64,000 nucleotides of DNA from Paraburkholderia domus (GCF_905220705.1 NZ_CAJNAT010000036.1:1-64000), one strand, 5' to 3'; counted from the stretch's first letter, positions 9,101 to 18,806 are shown. Program-made: numbers and translations. Notes: generated by a model from the letters alone, not told the origin.

Positions 9101-9467
9101 AGAGAGGATAGAGGCGGGAAGGGGCCGACACGAGCGGAGCAACGGCGGCGGCTCGTCAACCGCAACCCTGAAATAGCGGACGAGCCGGATCATTCTACCG
9201 AGATGTGCAACCCCTTGCCGGCGGCGCCAGATTTGCTCCCGAGGGGCCGGCGAGCACGTCCTTGTTTGACACGACGGGCGGATATCGCGGTGCAGCAATT
9301 CCCTGCCGCATGCCGCGCGTCTGAACTGTCGCGGCACGCTAATTAAATGGACTTTGAATTGTGTTTCGGGTGGACTATTCTCAAATAGAACCGGCTCGTT
9401 TCAGGGCCATGACGGCCGAGCGGTGGTTCGTTTTGTTGTCGGTAGCGGGAGAGGCAGGAGACGCATC

Positions 9468-9797
9468 ATGAAACTGCTTGGATCAGACAATCGCGTCCGT
9501 CACGTACTTCACTCGCATCACGTCGGACGGGAGGGCAGCCATGTCATGCTGCCGCTGGTGGGCATATCGTTGATGGCGCTCGCCTTGTACTTCGGCGTGC
9601 GCGACATCGACTTCTCCGAACTGGGCAAAAACGCATTATTCGACGTCGTGATGGTATGCGTTGCGCTCGGCATCGCGGGACTGTTCGGCGCCGTCGGTGC
9701 ATGGTTGCGTTCCAATGGCGACGACGCTGACGAAGGCTTCTGCTTTGTCGGTGCGGTGATCGGCGCGGTGGTGTTCTACGTAGCGCTCTTTGGATAA
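9468..9797 (+). CDS. Small integral membrane protein, unknown function
   Basis: A 109-residue protein. Its N-terminal ~30 residues are polar and His/Arg-rich (KLLGSDNRVRHVLHSHHVGR), followed by three predicted membrane helices (MLPLVGISLMALALYFG, DVVMVCVALGIAGLFGAVGA and FVGAVIGAVVFYVALFG). The start at 9468 has AGGAG at 8 nt. The frame is open back to 9354 but lacks support there. I do not recognise a characterised family. It lies between two minus-strand genes, alone on its strand. Confidence 0.65.
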   Translation: MKLLGSDNRVRHVLHSHHVGREGSHVMLPLVGISLMALALYFGVRDIDFSELGKNALFDVVMVCVALGIAGLFGAVGAWLRSNGDDADEGFCFVGAVIGAVVFYVALFG

Positions 9798-9820
9798 ACG
9801 CACCGGTGACCTAAGGCCTG

Positions 9821-10405
9821 TCAGACGATCCGGGCGGCTTCGTCGAAGGAGAAGCGCGGGCTGCGCGGGAACTGCTTCGACGGATCGCCGTAGCCTAAAT
9901 TGATCAGGAAATTCGATCTCACGGTCGTGCCGGCGAAGAAGGCCTCGTCAACCTTGGCGGCGTCGAACCCCGACATCGCACCGGTGTCCAGACCGAGCGC
10001 GCGGGCGGCGAGAATCAGATAGCCGCCTTGCAGCGTCGAATTGCGGAAGGCCGTATCCGCGATCGCTTTATCGTTTCCGGCGAACCAGCTGCGCGCGTCG
10101 GCATGCGGAAACAGTTTCGGCAGATGCTCGTAAAACGCCATGTCCATGCCGACGATCACCGTGACCGGCGCCGCCATCGTCTTCTCGAGATTGCCCGGCG
10201 ACAAGGCCGGACGCAGCTTCTCTTTGCCTTCGGGCGTTTTCACGTAGACGAAGCGGCCGGGGCTCGAATTGGCCGAGGTCGGACCGAGCAGCACGAGCTC
10301 GGTGAGTTGCTTGAGCACGGCGTTGTCGACCGGTTTGGGCTGCCAGCCGTTATGTGTGCGCGCTTCGCGAAAGAGCTGATCGAGAGCCTGATCGGAAAGA
10401 GTCAT
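9821..10405 (-). CDS. Nitroreductase-family malonic semialdehyde reductase, RutE/HadB type
   Basis: A 194-residue protein very like the RutE group of FMN nitroreductases, with the signatures RTHNGW near residue 17, LGPTSANSSPGRFV around residue 45, AMSGFD near residue 145 and NLGYGDPS near residue 175. RutE reduces malonic semialdehyde to 3-hydroxypropionate in pyrimidine degradation, but no other rut gene is nearby. The true role could therefore be a general semialdehyde or nitro/quinone reductase. I chose the ATG at 10405; the frame runs on to 10546 without support. It is divergent from the AlkB-like gene. Confidence 0.85.
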   Translation of the reverse strand: MTLSDQALDQLFREARTHNGWQPKPVDNAVLKQLTELVLLGPTSANSSPGRFVYVKTPEGKEKLRPALSPGNLEKTMAAPVTVIVGMDMAFYEHLPKLFPHADARSWFAGNDKAIADTAFRNSTLQGGYLILAARALGLDTGAMSGFDAAKVDEAFFAGTTVRSNFLINLGYGDPSKQFPRSPRFSFDEAARIV

Positions 10406-10551
10406 GGTGGTAGTCCGTTGAAGTAGCAGAGTGAGAAAGCAGGATGAATGCGGCGGATGACAGAGCAAGCCCTTGGCATGGGCGGCATCGTCGTTGCCGC
10501 CATAATAGCCAGGGTTCTCACTCGCGCGCGTATCGCATTCAGGCAAATCTC

Positions 10552-11151
10552 ATGGCGGACCTTTTCGACCACCTTCCCGCGCCAGACGTGGACTGGTATC
10601 CCGAGTGGCTCGCGCCCGAGGCCGCGGCGGACGCTCTAACGCAACTCATCGGCGAAGTGGAATGGCGTCAGGACATGATCGGCACGCCTGCTGGGCGTGT
10701 GCCGCTGCCGCGGCTGACGGCCTGGCAGGGCGAGCCGGATGCGGTCTACGTCTACTCTGGAATTCGCAACGTGCCGCGACCGTGGACCCCGGCCGTCGCC
10801 GAACTGCGGGCCGCCGCAGAGGCAAGCTGCCACGTGCGCTTTAACAGCGTGCTGCTCAACCGCTACCGCAGCGGCACCGACAGCATGGGGTGGCACGCGG
10901 ACCGCGAGCCGGAGCTCGGCGCCGAGCCGGTGATTGCGTCGATCAGCCTGGGCGTCGCGCGCACTTTCGACTTGCGACACAACAGGACCGGCGTCATGCA
11001 GTCTTTTTTGCTCAAGGGCGGCAGCTTGCTGGTGATGAAGGGCGGCACGCAGGCCGACTGGCGGCATCGCGTGCCGAAAGAACCGCGTGTGGCCGGCGAG
11101 CGAATCAATCTGACGTTCCGCTGGGTGACGCCGCGCGCGGCATACCGCTAG
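10552..11151 (+). CDS. AlkB-family 2-oxoglutarate/Fe(II)-dependent dioxygenase
   Basis: A 199-residue protein matching the AlkB family of oxidative demethylases that repair alkylated nucleic acid bases. The iron ligands are H115 and D117 (GWHADREP) and H172 (WRHRVPK). The 2-oxoglutarate-binding pair is R184 and R190 (RINLTFR). The substrate-lid region includes YSG and LLNRYRSGTDSMGWHAD. The length fits short AlkB homologues of ABH2/3 type. I chose the ATG at 10552 (MADLFDHLP), which has a weak AGG upstream. No ada gene is nearby. Confidence 0.88.
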   Translation: MADLFDHLPAPDVDWYPEWLAPEAAADALTQLIGEVEWRQDMIGTPAGRVPLPRLTAWQGEPDAVYVYSGIRNVPRPWTPAVAELRAAAEASCHVRFNSVLLNRYRSGTDSMGWHADREPELGAEPVIASISLGVARTFDLRHNRTGVMQSFLLKGGSLLVMKGGTQADWRHRVPKEPRVAGERINLTFRWVTPRAAYR

Positions 11152-11511
11152 CTTGTGGGCTGGCCCTTAGCCATTAGCCGTTTGGTCCTTGGCGTCTGCC
11201 TGAAAACCGAAAGCCCGACGCCCACCCTCCGCCTGCCCAAGCGTGATGTCGAGCACTTAAGCGCATAAAAAGCATCTCCATCGCCTTACTCCAGCAGCGC
11301 CCATGCCCGAGCGAGCCAGCAGCATCGCTCCGCGTCCACACCGCAGCCGATACCGCTCGCGATATCAAAATTGGTATCGCCGACGCGAATCATATGATTG
11401 GACGGTTAACGCCCCAGACACTACGCTACATCACGATCCACGCACCGTGAGGGCCGCAAACGCTGGGCGGGTTCGATGGATCGCCTACACAACAACGATC
11501 AGGAGACAGTC
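11152..11511 (+). promoter_or_regulatory. Regulatory region of the sugar ABC operon
   Basis: This 360-base region holds no convincing gene. A plausible sigma-70 promoter is TTGGTA (11371-11376), a 16-nt spacer and TATGAT (11393-11398). The -10 element lies inside a perfect 12-bp palindrome, AATCATATGATT (11388-11399). The -35 element overlaps the right arm of the CGATACC (11348-11354)/GGTATCG (11373-11379) inverted repeat. Both repeats are candidate operators for an unlinked sugar-responsive repressor. The first half of the region shows nothing I can interpret. Confidence 0.5.
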
Positions 11512-12498
11512 ATGGCGAATACACGACGCGCCGCATGCCGTGCGTTGGGCGCGCTCGCGCTTTGCTCGAGCATCGGTGCGCTGACGCTGGCAGCGCCGGG
11601 CGCTTACGCGCAGGACAAACAGATCACCCTTGGTTTTGCGCAGGTCGGCGCCGAAAGCGCATGGCGAACCGCCAATACTGAATCGGTGAAGTCCGCGGCA
11701 GCGGACGCGAAGATCAAGCTCAAATTCTCCGATGCCCAGCAAAAGCAGGAAAACCAGATCAAGGCGATCCGCTCCTACATTGCGCAGAAAGTCGACGTGA
11801 TCGCATTCTCTCCGGTTGTCGAATCAGGCTGGGAGCCGGTGCTGCTCGAAGCTAAAGCCGCAAAAATTCCGGTGATCCTGACCGACCGCAACATCGATGT
11901 GAAGGACACTTCGCTGTATGTGACGATGATCGGCTCGGATTTCATGGAAGAGGGCCGGCGCGGTGGTCATTGGCTGGCCGATCACTATAAAAATGATCCA
12001 GGTCCCATCAACATCGCTGAACTTCAGGGAACGGTCGGCTCGGCGCCTGCCAACGACCGGCATGCCGGCCTGATCGAAGTGATCAAGAGCGATCCCAAAT
12101 TCAAGATCATCGCGTCGCAAAGCGGCGACTTCACGCTTGCCGGTGGCAAGCAGGTGATGGAAGCATTTATAAAAACTTATGGAAATAAAATAAATGTAGT
12201 TTATGCGCATAACGACGATATGGCGCTCGGCGCCATCCAGGCGATGGAAGAGGCCGGCATGCATCCCGGCAAGGACATCACCGTCGTCTCGTTCGATGCG
12301 ACCAAGGGCGGCTTCCAGGCGATGGCCGCGGGCAAGATGAATGTCGATGTGGAGTGCAGCCCACTGCTGGGGCCGCAACTGATGTCGGCGGTCAAGGACG
12401 TGGTGGCTGGCAAGCCGCTTCCTAAGCGTATTCTGACCCAGGAGACCGTCTTCCCAATGAGCGTCGCGGCGCAGACTCTGCCGACACGCAAGTACTGA
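11512..12498 (+). CDS. ytfQ: Sugar ABC transporter periplasmic binding protein, YtfQ type
   Basis: A 328-residue protein with a signal peptide ending in PGAYAQ and a type I periplasmic binding fold. Blocks strongly resemble YtfQ, the galactofuranose-binding protein of E. coli: LGFAQVGAESAWR, DAQQKQENQIKAIRSYIAQ, VVESGWEPVL, ELQGTVGSAPANDR, SQSGDFT and YAHNDDMALGAIQAMEEAG. The start at 11512 has AGGAGA upstream. It heads a four-gene operon with an ATPase and two permeases, the arrangement of ytfQRT-yjfF. Galactofuranose or a related furanose is the likely ligand. A terminator-like hairpin follows, which would keep this gene expressed above the rest. Confidence 0.9.
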   Translation: MANTRRAACRALGALALCSSIGALTLAAPGAYAQDKQITLGFAQVGAESAWRTANTESVKSAAADAKIKLKFSDAQQKQENQIKAIRSYIAQKVDVIAFSPVVESGWEPVLLEAKAAKIPVILTDRNIDVKDTSLYVTMIGSDFMEEGRRGGHWLADHYKNDPGPINIAELQGTVGSAPANDRHAGLIEVIKSDPKFKIIASQSGDFTLAGGKQVMEAFIKTYGNKINVVYAHNDDMALGAIQAMEEAGMHPGKDITVVSFDATKGGFQAMAAGKMNVDVECSPLLGPQLMSAVKDVVAGKPLPKRILTQETVFPMSVAAQTLPTRKY

Positions 12499-12595
12499 GG
12501 CCGCGTGTGGTGGAAAACTGATTAGCTATCCATGCGACATACGCAAAACGCAAACGAAGTACGGACAGATCGCACGGGTTTCTCCAGTGGTGCCT

Positions 12596-12632
12596 GACCG
12601 CCTGGCTGCTTCGGCAACGGGCGGTCTCTTTT
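12596..12632 (+). terminator. Intercistronic attenuating hairpin
   Basis: GACCGCC (12596-12602) pairs with GGCGGTC (12620-12626), with a small inner TGC-TTCG-GCA stem and a TCTTTT tail. It lies between the binding-protein gene and the ATPase gene. Such elements often cause partial termination or protect the upstream mRNA, so that the binding protein is made in excess. Confidence 0.55.
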
Positions 12633-12707
12633 CCGCAGAATCAGGTTGCGCCCAACCTGGCGTACCTGTGCCCACCCGACCAACGCACCGCCGATCGAGC
12701 GAGGTCT

Positions 12708-14327
12708 ATGACGCATCCCGCTTCAGAACCGAATCCGCCGCCCGCCGGCACGACCGGCGCCATCACAGGAGACGCTCGCACCGGCGCCGCCTCGAATGCA
12801 CTTGAGCCCATCCTGGCTACCGCTGGCGTGAGCAAGACGTTCCCGGGCGTGAAAGCGCTGCAGCAGGTGGACTTCCGCCTGTTCCCCGGCGAGATACACA
12901 CGCTGATGGGGCAGAACGGCGCCGGCAAATCGACCCTGATCAACGTGCTGACCGGCGTACTTGCACCTGACGCCGGCACGATCCGTCTGGGTGGCGAGAC
13001 CGTGGCGTTTGCTTCGCCGCAGGAGGCCGAGGCGGCCGGCGTGCGCACGCTGTATCAGGAAGTGAACCTGTGCCCGAATCTCTCGGTGGCGGAGAACATC
13101 TTTGCGGGCCGGCAGCCAAAGCGCTTTGGCGCGATCGATTGGCCCGACATCAAGCGCCGTGCGCAGGCCGCGCTTCTTCGTCTCGACGTGACGCTCGACG
13201 TCACCCGATCGCTCGACGCCTACCCGATCGCCGTGCAGCAGATGGTGGCAATCGCCAGAGCGCTTTCGGTTGACGCGCGCGTTCTGATTCTCGACGAACC
13301 AACCTCCAGTCTCGACGATAGTGAAGTCGCCCAGCTTTTCAAAATACTTCGTCATCTTAAGCAATCTGGCATCGCCATTTTGTTCGTTACGCATTTTATC
13401 GAGCAGACCTATGCCATCTCCGATCGCATCACGGTGATGCGCAACGGCGAGCGTGAAGGCGAATACCTCGCACGCGATCTGCCGGCCGATCAACTGGTCG
13501 CGAAGATGGTTGGTCACGAGCGCATGAGCGCGCGCTTGCGCGAAGCGGCACATGACGGACACGCTGCCCATGAAGGGCCGCAGGGCAAGGAAGCCGTTCA
13601 GCCCTTTGTCGAATTGCGCGGCGTCGGACGGCGCGGCACGCTGCAGCCGATCGACCTCGATGTGCAGCCGGGTCAGATCCTCGGCCTTGCCGGACTGCTG
13701 GGGTCAGGCCGCACGGAGACCGCGCGGCTGTTGTTCGGCGCGGACCGCGCCGACAGCGGCACCATCCTGATCGACGGCCGGCCCGTGCGGCTGCGTTCGC
13801 CACGGGACGCCGTGCGTCATGGCATCGGTTACTGCGCGGAGGATCGTAAGAAAGAGGGCATCGTCGCCGAACTGTCGATTCGCGAGAACATTCTGCTGGC
13901 GTTGCAGGCGCGACGCGGCTGGTGGCGCAAGATCAAACGGCAGCGCGCGCATGAAATCGCGGACCTGTGGATCGAGCGTCTCGGCATCAAAGCGACGGAC
14001 GCCGAACAGCCGATCGGACTGCTCTCTGGCGGCAACCAGCAGAAAGCGCTGCTCGCGCGCTGGCTCGCCACCGACCCCAAGCTGCTGATTCTCGACGAGC
14101 CCACCCGCGGGATCGACGTCGCCGCGAAGTTCGACATCATGGACCGTTTGCTGGCGCTGTGTGCGAACGGTCTAAGCATCCTGTTCATTTCATCGGAGAT
14201 CGGCGAGGTGCTGCGCGTGAGTCATCGCGTGGCGGTGCTGCGCGACCGCCGCAAGATTGCGGAAGTGGCCGGCAAGGCTTCGAACGAGGACAACATCTAT
14301 CGACTCATCGCGGGGAGCGGCGAATGA
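12708..14327 (+). CDS. ytfR: Sugar ABC transporter ATP-binding protein, YtfR type (double nucleotide-binding domain)
   Basis: A 539-residue protein with two fused ABC ATPase domains, as usual for carbohydrate uptake class 2 importers. Domain 1 has Walker A GQNGAGKST, the Q-loop TLYQEVNLCPNLSV and Walker B VLILDEPTSSLD. Domain 2 has the family-typical degenerate Walker A (GLLGSGRTE), the signature LLSGGNQQK and Walker B LLILDEPTRGID. The N-terminal ~35 residues (Pro/Ala/Thr-rich) precede the first domain and are longer than in E. coli YtfR. Its 3' end overlaps the next gene by ATGA, so translation is coupled. Confidence 0.93.
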   Translation: MTHPASEPNPPPAGTTGAITGDARTGAASNALEPILATAGVSKTFPGVKALQQVDFRLFPGEIHTLMGQNGAGKSTLINVLTGVLAPDAGTIRLGGETVAFASPQEAEAAGVRTLYQEVNLCPNLSVAENIFAGRQPKRFGAIDWPDIKRRAQAALLRLDVTLDVTRSLDAYPIAVQQMVAIARALSVDARVLILDEPTSSLDDSEVAQLFKILRHLKQSGIAILFVTHFIEQTYAISDRITVMRNGEREGEYLARDLPADQLVAKMVGHERMSARLREAAHDGHAAHEGPQGKEAVQPFVELRGVGRRGTLQPIDLDVQPGQILGLAGLLGSGRTETARLLFGADRADSGTILIDGRPVRLRSPRDAVRHGIGYCAEDRKKEGIVAELSIRENILLALQARRGWWRKIKRQRAHEIADLWIERLGIKATDAEQPIGLLSGGNQQKALLARWLATDPKLLILDEPTRGIDVAAKFDIMDRLLALCANGLSILFISSEIGEVLRVSHRVAVLRDRRKIAEVAGKASNEDNIYRLIAGSGE

Positions 14328-15355
14328 AGCTATCGAACTGGTTCGTGCGCGACGGGACCGAGCGCCCGCTGATCTGGCCGTGCGTCACGCTGGCGCTGTT
14401 ATGCGGCCTGAACCTGTTGGTGAATCCGCATTTTCTGTCGCTGCGGATGCTGGATGGCCACTTGTTCGGCGCGCCGATCGACGTATTGAATCGCGCGGCG
14501 CCGTTGGTGCTGGTGGCTACCGGCATGACGCTTGTGATCGCGACGCGCGGCATCGATATTTCGGTGGGCGCGGTAGTGGCGATTGCCGGCGCCGCCGCGG
14601 CCACGATACTCACAACGCAACCCGCACCGAGCGCCGGATTGATCGCGCAAGCCCTGGTTGCGGCGTTGATCGTCGGTGTGTTGAGCGGCATGTGGAACGG
14701 GCTGCTGGTGTCGTTCGTCGGCATGCAGCCGATCATCGCAACCTTGATCCTGATGGTCGCCGGCCGTGGCATTGCGCAATTGCTGACGGCGGGGCAGATC
14801 ATACCGATCGGCGCACCCGGCTATCTGTTCGTGGGTGGCGGCTATTGGCTAGGCGTGCCCTGCTCGGTGTGGATCGCGAGTGTTGCCGTGCTGGCTACCG
14901 CGGTACTCGTGGAAGGCACCGCGCTCGGACTCTTCATTCGCGCGATCGGCGTCAATCCGGTGGCGACGCGCCTTGTCGGCCTGCGCTCGAAAGCGCTGGT
15001 ATTCGCGGTGTATAGCTTCTCGGGATTGACCGCCGCGATGGCGGGCATCCTGATCAGTTCGAACGTGCGCAGCGCCGATGGCAACAACGCGGGTCTGCTG
15101 CTCGAACTCGACGCGATTCTGGCGGTGACGCTCGGCGGCACGTCGCTGCTCGGCGGCCGCTTCAGTCTCACCGGCACCGTGCTGGGCGCGCTGATCATCC
15201 AGACGCTCACCTATACGACCTATTCGATCGGCGTGCCGCCGGAAGCGACGCTCGTCGTGAAGGCGGCCGTGGTGCTTGCGGTGAGTGTGATCCAGTCGCC
15301 CTCGGCGCGCGCGCTCGCCATGTCGCTTTTCACGCAGCGCGGGGTGGCGCGATGA
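14324..15355 (+). CDS. ytfT: Sugar ABC transporter permease, YtfT type
   Basis: A 343-residue membrane protein of the BPD_transp_2 (ribose/galactofuranose) permease family. It has about ten hydrophobic segments and the hallmark ATRGIDISVGAVVAIAGA motif in the first third and LDAILAVTLGGTSLLGG in the last third. The start codon overlaps the ytfR stop as ATGA, and the 3' end overlaps yjfF the same way. It forms one half of the heteromeric membrane channel with the next gene product. Confidence 0.92.
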   Translation: MKLSNWFVRDGTERPLIWPCVTLALLCGLNLLVNPHFLSLRMLDGHLFGAPIDVLNRAAPLVLVATGMTLVIATRGIDISVGAVVAIAGAAAATILTTQPAPSAGLIAQALVAALIVGVLSGMWNGLLVSFVGMQPIIATLILMVAGRGIAQLLTAGQIIPIGAPGYLFVGGGYWLGVPCSVWIASVAVLATAVLVEGTALGLFIRAIGVNPVATRLVGLRSKALVFAVYSFSGLTAAMAGILISSNVRSADGNNAGLLLELDAILAVTLGGTSLLGGRFSLTGTVLGALIIQTLTYTTYSIGVPPEATLVVKAAVVLAVSVIQSPSARALAMSLFTQRGVAR

Positions 15356-16452
15356 GACGACTCCTCGACGCCTGGGCCCATATCGTCGACCCGCGCACAC
15401 TGCCGATCACCGTCACCATTCTGCTGTTTTGCGCGCTGTTCGGTTTCGGTTCGGTGATGTACACCGGCTTTTTCTCGTGGCAAGTGCTGCTCGATTTGCT
15501 GGTGGATAACGCCTTCCTGCTGATCGTCGCAATTGGCATGACGTTTGTGATCGTATCCGGCGGGATCGATCTGTCGGTGGGCTCGGTGGTCGCGCTGACC
15601 ACCATCGTCGAAGCGGTGCTGTCCGAACACATGCATCTGCCGGTCTGGCTGATCGTGCCGATCGTGTTGTTGATGGGCGCAGCGTTCGGCGCGGTACAGG
15701 GTGCGCTGATTCACTTTTTCCGCTTGCAGGCATTCATCGTTACGCTGGCCGGCATGTTCTTCGCACGTGGTTTGTGCTTTCTGATCACGACGCAGTCGAT
15801 CACCATCAACGATCCGACGTTCCAGAAGATTTCCGCGTTTCGCCTCAGCATCGGCGTCGGTTCGGTTACCGCCAATGTGTTGATCGCCCTGCTCACGCTT
15901 GCGGTGGCGATCTATGTGGCACATTTCACGCGTTTTGGCCGCAACGTGTATGCGATTGGCGGCAATCCGCGTTCAGCGTTGCTGATGGGCTTGCCGGTCG
16001 CGCGTACGCGGATCGGCGTGTATGCACTGAGCGGGTTCTGTTCGGCCCTCGGCGGCGCGGTGTTCACGTTCTATGTGCTGTCGGGCTATGGCCTGCAAGG
16101 GCAGGGGATGGAACTCGACGCGATCGCGGCGACGGTGATCGGCGGAACCTTGCTGACGGGTGGCGTCGGCTATGTGATCGGCTCGCTGTTCGGCGTCGGC
16201 ATTCTGGGCACGATCCAGACGCTGATCACCTTCGACGGCACGCTCAGTTCGTGGTGGACCCGTATCGTGATCGGCGCGTTGCTATGCGCGTTCTGCCTGC
16301 TGCAACGACTGATCGAACGGCATGCAAGATCGGTGGGGCGCCCGGGCGGCACGGGTGCTGTCGTGACGCCAGGCCGAGAGCGCGGTCGGGGCGACGCAGC
16401 CGCGGCGTCCGATTCACATGTGATCGGACGCGCGCCAGAGCAGGCGTTGTAG
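15352..16452 (+). CDS. yjfF: Sugar ABC transporter permease, YjfF type
   Basis: A 366-residue permease paralogous to the preceding gene, with the motifs VSGGIDLSVGSVVALTTI, RLQAFIVTLAGMFFARG, YAIGGNPRSALLMGLPV and LDAIAATVIGGTLLTGG. About ten membrane helices are followed by a hydrophilic tail of ~45 residues (Arg/Gly-rich) that E. coli YjfF lacks. It is the last gene of the operon. It ends 22 bases from the convergent broken MFS gene, with no clear terminator in that gap. Confidence 0.92.
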   Translation: MRRLLDAWAHIVDPRTLPITVTILLFCALFGFGSVMYTGFFSWQVLLDLLVDNAFLLIVAIGMTFVIVSGGIDLSVGSVVALTTIVEAVLSEHMHLPVWLIVPIVLLMGAAFGAVQGALIHFFRLQAFIVTLAGMFFARGLCFLITTQSITINDPTFQKISAFRLSIGVGSVTANVLIALLTLAVAIYVAHFTRFGRNVYAIGGNPRSALLMGLPVARTRIGVYALSGFCSALGGAVFTFYVLSGYGLQGQGMELDAIAATVIGGTLLTGGVGYVIGSLFGVGILGTIQTLITFDGTLSSWWTRIVIGALLCAFCLLQRLIERHARSVGRPGGTGAVVTPGRERGRGDAAAASDSHVIGRAPEQAL

Positions 16453-16474
16453 CGCCAATGCGTGGTAACGCGGC

Positions 16475-17776
16475 TTACGGGTTGAGTTCACGTCCTTTGG
16501 TTTCCGGCAACGTCAACGCGGCGAGGATCACGACACCGTATGCCGTGGCGGCGAATACACCGATCGCGTGACCGAGTGTCATGGTCTGCGAGACGTAGCC
16601 GATCAGGAACGGAAACGTCGCACCGATAGCCCGCCCGAAGTTGTAGCAGAACCCCTGGCCGGAGCCGCGAATGCGCGTCGGAAACAGCTCGGTGAGGAAC
16701 GCGCCCATTCCCGAGAAAATGCCGGACGCGCAGAAACCGAGTGGGAAACCGAGCACGAGCATCGTGAGGTTATCGAGCGGCAATTGCGTGTAGATCAGCG
16801 CGATCGCACACGAGGCCAGCGCGAACGCGATGAACGCGCGCTTGCGGCCGATTTTGTCGCTGACGTAAGCGCCCGTCAGATAGCCGCAGTACGAACCGAC
16901 GATCACCACCCCCAGATAGCTGCCGGTGCCGATCACGCTCAGATGCCGCTCGGTCTTCAGATACGTTGGCAGCCACGTGGTCACCGCGTAGTAGCCGCCT
17001 TGCACGCCAGTCGCGAGAATGGACGCGCGCAGCGTCGTCCAGACGATATCGCCGCGGAAGATGTCGAGCAGTGAAGGGCGCATGTGTGCCGCGGCTTGCG
17101 CTTCTTTCTGCTGCAGATGCACCGCTGGCTCTTCGACGAAGCGGCGGATCCAGATTACGAACGGCGCCGGCGCAATACCGATCGCGAACAGCACGCGCCA
17201 GGCGTAATCGGCCGGTACCCATGAAAACACAGCCATGAACAACAGCGTCGATACGCCCCAGCCGATCGCCCAGCCTGCCTGCACCAGACCGACGGCCTTG
17301 CCGCGGTCACGCGGACGGATCACCTCGCCGATCAGCACCGCGCCCGCCGTCCACTCGCCGCCGAAGCCGAGCCCCATCAGCCCGCGCGCCCACAGCAACT
17401 GGGAGAAGTTCTGCGCCAACGCGCAAGCCAGCGTGAACACCGCGAATCAGAGAATCGTGATCTGCAAGGTTTTCACCCGGCCGATGCGATCCGACATGAC
17501 GCCGGCCGCCCAGCCGCCGAGCGCCGAACTCAGCAGCGTGACCGTCCCGATGAGACCGGCGTCGCCGCGCGTGATGCCCCACGTCGCAATCAGCGTCGGG
17601 ATCACGAAGCTCAGGAATTGCGTGTCCATTGCGTCGAGCACGTAGCCGATCTTGCAGCTCCAGAACGCACGCTTCTCGCTCGCGGAAATCTGCCGATACC
17701 ACGCGAACGGTCCTTTCCCTGTACCGGGTGCGTCGTAGCACTCGGCGTCTGCGGTCAATTGCGCTTCGGTTTTCAT
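16475..17776 (-). pseudogene. MFS transporter interrupted by an in-frame TGA
   Basis: One continuous frame of 434 codons encodes a normal-length MFS transporter except for a TGA at codon 110 (17449-17447). The upstream part (109 aa) ends MSDRIGRVKTLQITIL and the downstream part continues FAVFTLACALAQNFSQLL, then RGLMGLGFGGEWTAGAVL. Relatives in this family have Trp at the stop position, so TGG to TGA is the simplest explanation. All later signatures are intact, including DKIGRKRAF and PTRIRGSGQGFCYNFGRA. The lesion is either a real, recent inactivation or a base error. The gene sits directly downstream of the DUF1445 gene on the same strand, suggesting a shared operon and substrate. Suppression or restart at the GTG at 17440 is possible but would lose the first helices. 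Confidence 0.85.
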
Positions 17777-17853
17777 GCATGGGCTCCGGTGGTAGTCAGT
17801 GGCCGCGTCTTGCCGCGCGGCTCATGGTTGGGACAACTCAAATAACGCCACGG

Positions 17854-18633
17854 CTAGAGAACCGCCAGCGTGGTGTTGGGAATATCGGTGACGAGCATGT
17901 GTCCCGGCTTGTGCGCGATGGCAAACGGCAACCGCGCGCTTTCTATCGCGGCTTGCGGCGTGACGCCACAGGCCCAGAACACGGGCAACTCGTCGCTACG
18001 TACTTCTACTGCGTCGCCGAAATCGGGCCGCGTGAGGTCACGAATGCCGATCAGCGAGGGATCGCCGATGTGAACCGGTGCGCCATGTACCGCGGGAAAA
18101 CGGCTGGTGATCTGGATGGCGCGGATCGCGTCGGCGGCTTTCATCGGCCGCATCGAGACCACGCGGTTGCCGCCGAACACGCCTGCGGCCACGTTGCGCT
18201 CACGCGTTCGATACATCGGCACGTTGACCTGTTGTTCGATATGGCGTAGCGGAATGCCTTCGCGCCGCAACATTTCCTCGAACGAAAACGAACAGCCGAT
18301 CGCGAAAACCACCAGGTCGTCGCGCCACAGCTCGTCCAAGCTACGCACTTCCTCGGCACGTTCGCCGTGGCGGTACACGTAAAACGCGGGGACGTCGTTG
18401 CGGATGTCGAGATCGATGCCGAGCGACGGGACGCGCCATTGACCCGGTTCGCCGATACCGAGCAAGGGGCAAGCCTTCGGATTGAGCGTGCAGAAGCGCA
18501 GGAAGTCGTCAGCATATTGCCTGGGCAGGATGGCGAGATTGGCTTGCGCATAGTCGCCGCAGTAGCCCGCAGTCGGGCCGGACAGGCGGCGGCTGCGAAT
18601 CTGCTGACGAAACTCGGATGGCGTGTAGGGCAT
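17854..18633 (-). CDS. Putative hydro-lyase, DUF1445/UPF0317 (D-glutamate cyclase-like)
   Basis: A 259-residue protein with DUF1445 signatures: SGPTAGYCGDYAQANLAILP near the N-terminus, then GCSFSFEEML, NVPMYRT, GGNRVVSMRP, FPAVHGAPVHIGDP and VFWACGVTPQAA, ending with KPGHMLVTDI. Mammalian relatives have D-glutamate cyclase activity, and bacterial members are annotated as hydro-lyases. I start at 18633 (MPYTPSEFRQ), close to the usual N-terminus. An ATG at 18702 would add 23 unsupported residues. It is divergent from a LysR gene and upstream of the broken MFS gene, so a small uptake-and-catabolism operon controlled by that LysR is likely. Confidence 0.85.
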   Translation of the reverse strand: MPYTPSEFRQQIRSRRLSGPTAGYCGDYAQANLAILPRQYADDFLRFCTLNPKACPLLGIGEPGQWRVPSLGIDLDIRNDVPAFYVYRHGERAEEVRSLDELWRDDLVVFAIGCSFSFEEMLRREGIPLRHIEQQVNVPMYRTRERNVAAGVFGGNRVVSMRPMKAADAIRAIQITSRFPAVHGAPVHIGDPSLIGIRDLTRPDFGDAVEVRSDELPVFWACGVTPQAAIESARLPFAIAHKPGHMLVTDIPNTTLAVL

Positions 18634-18806
18634 GAACGGCTCGACTCCAGCTAGGTCCGGGGGACTGATGGAAACCAGATTAGTAACGCCAAAAATATCC
18701 ATCCAGCGAGTTATTCTTGTGTTTCGTTAAATTAAACTTAACAGCGCCGGAGTGGTTTTGCGGCGATGATCGAATGCTTCGAGTCGTTGCTGGGAGAGCT
18801 GATGCA

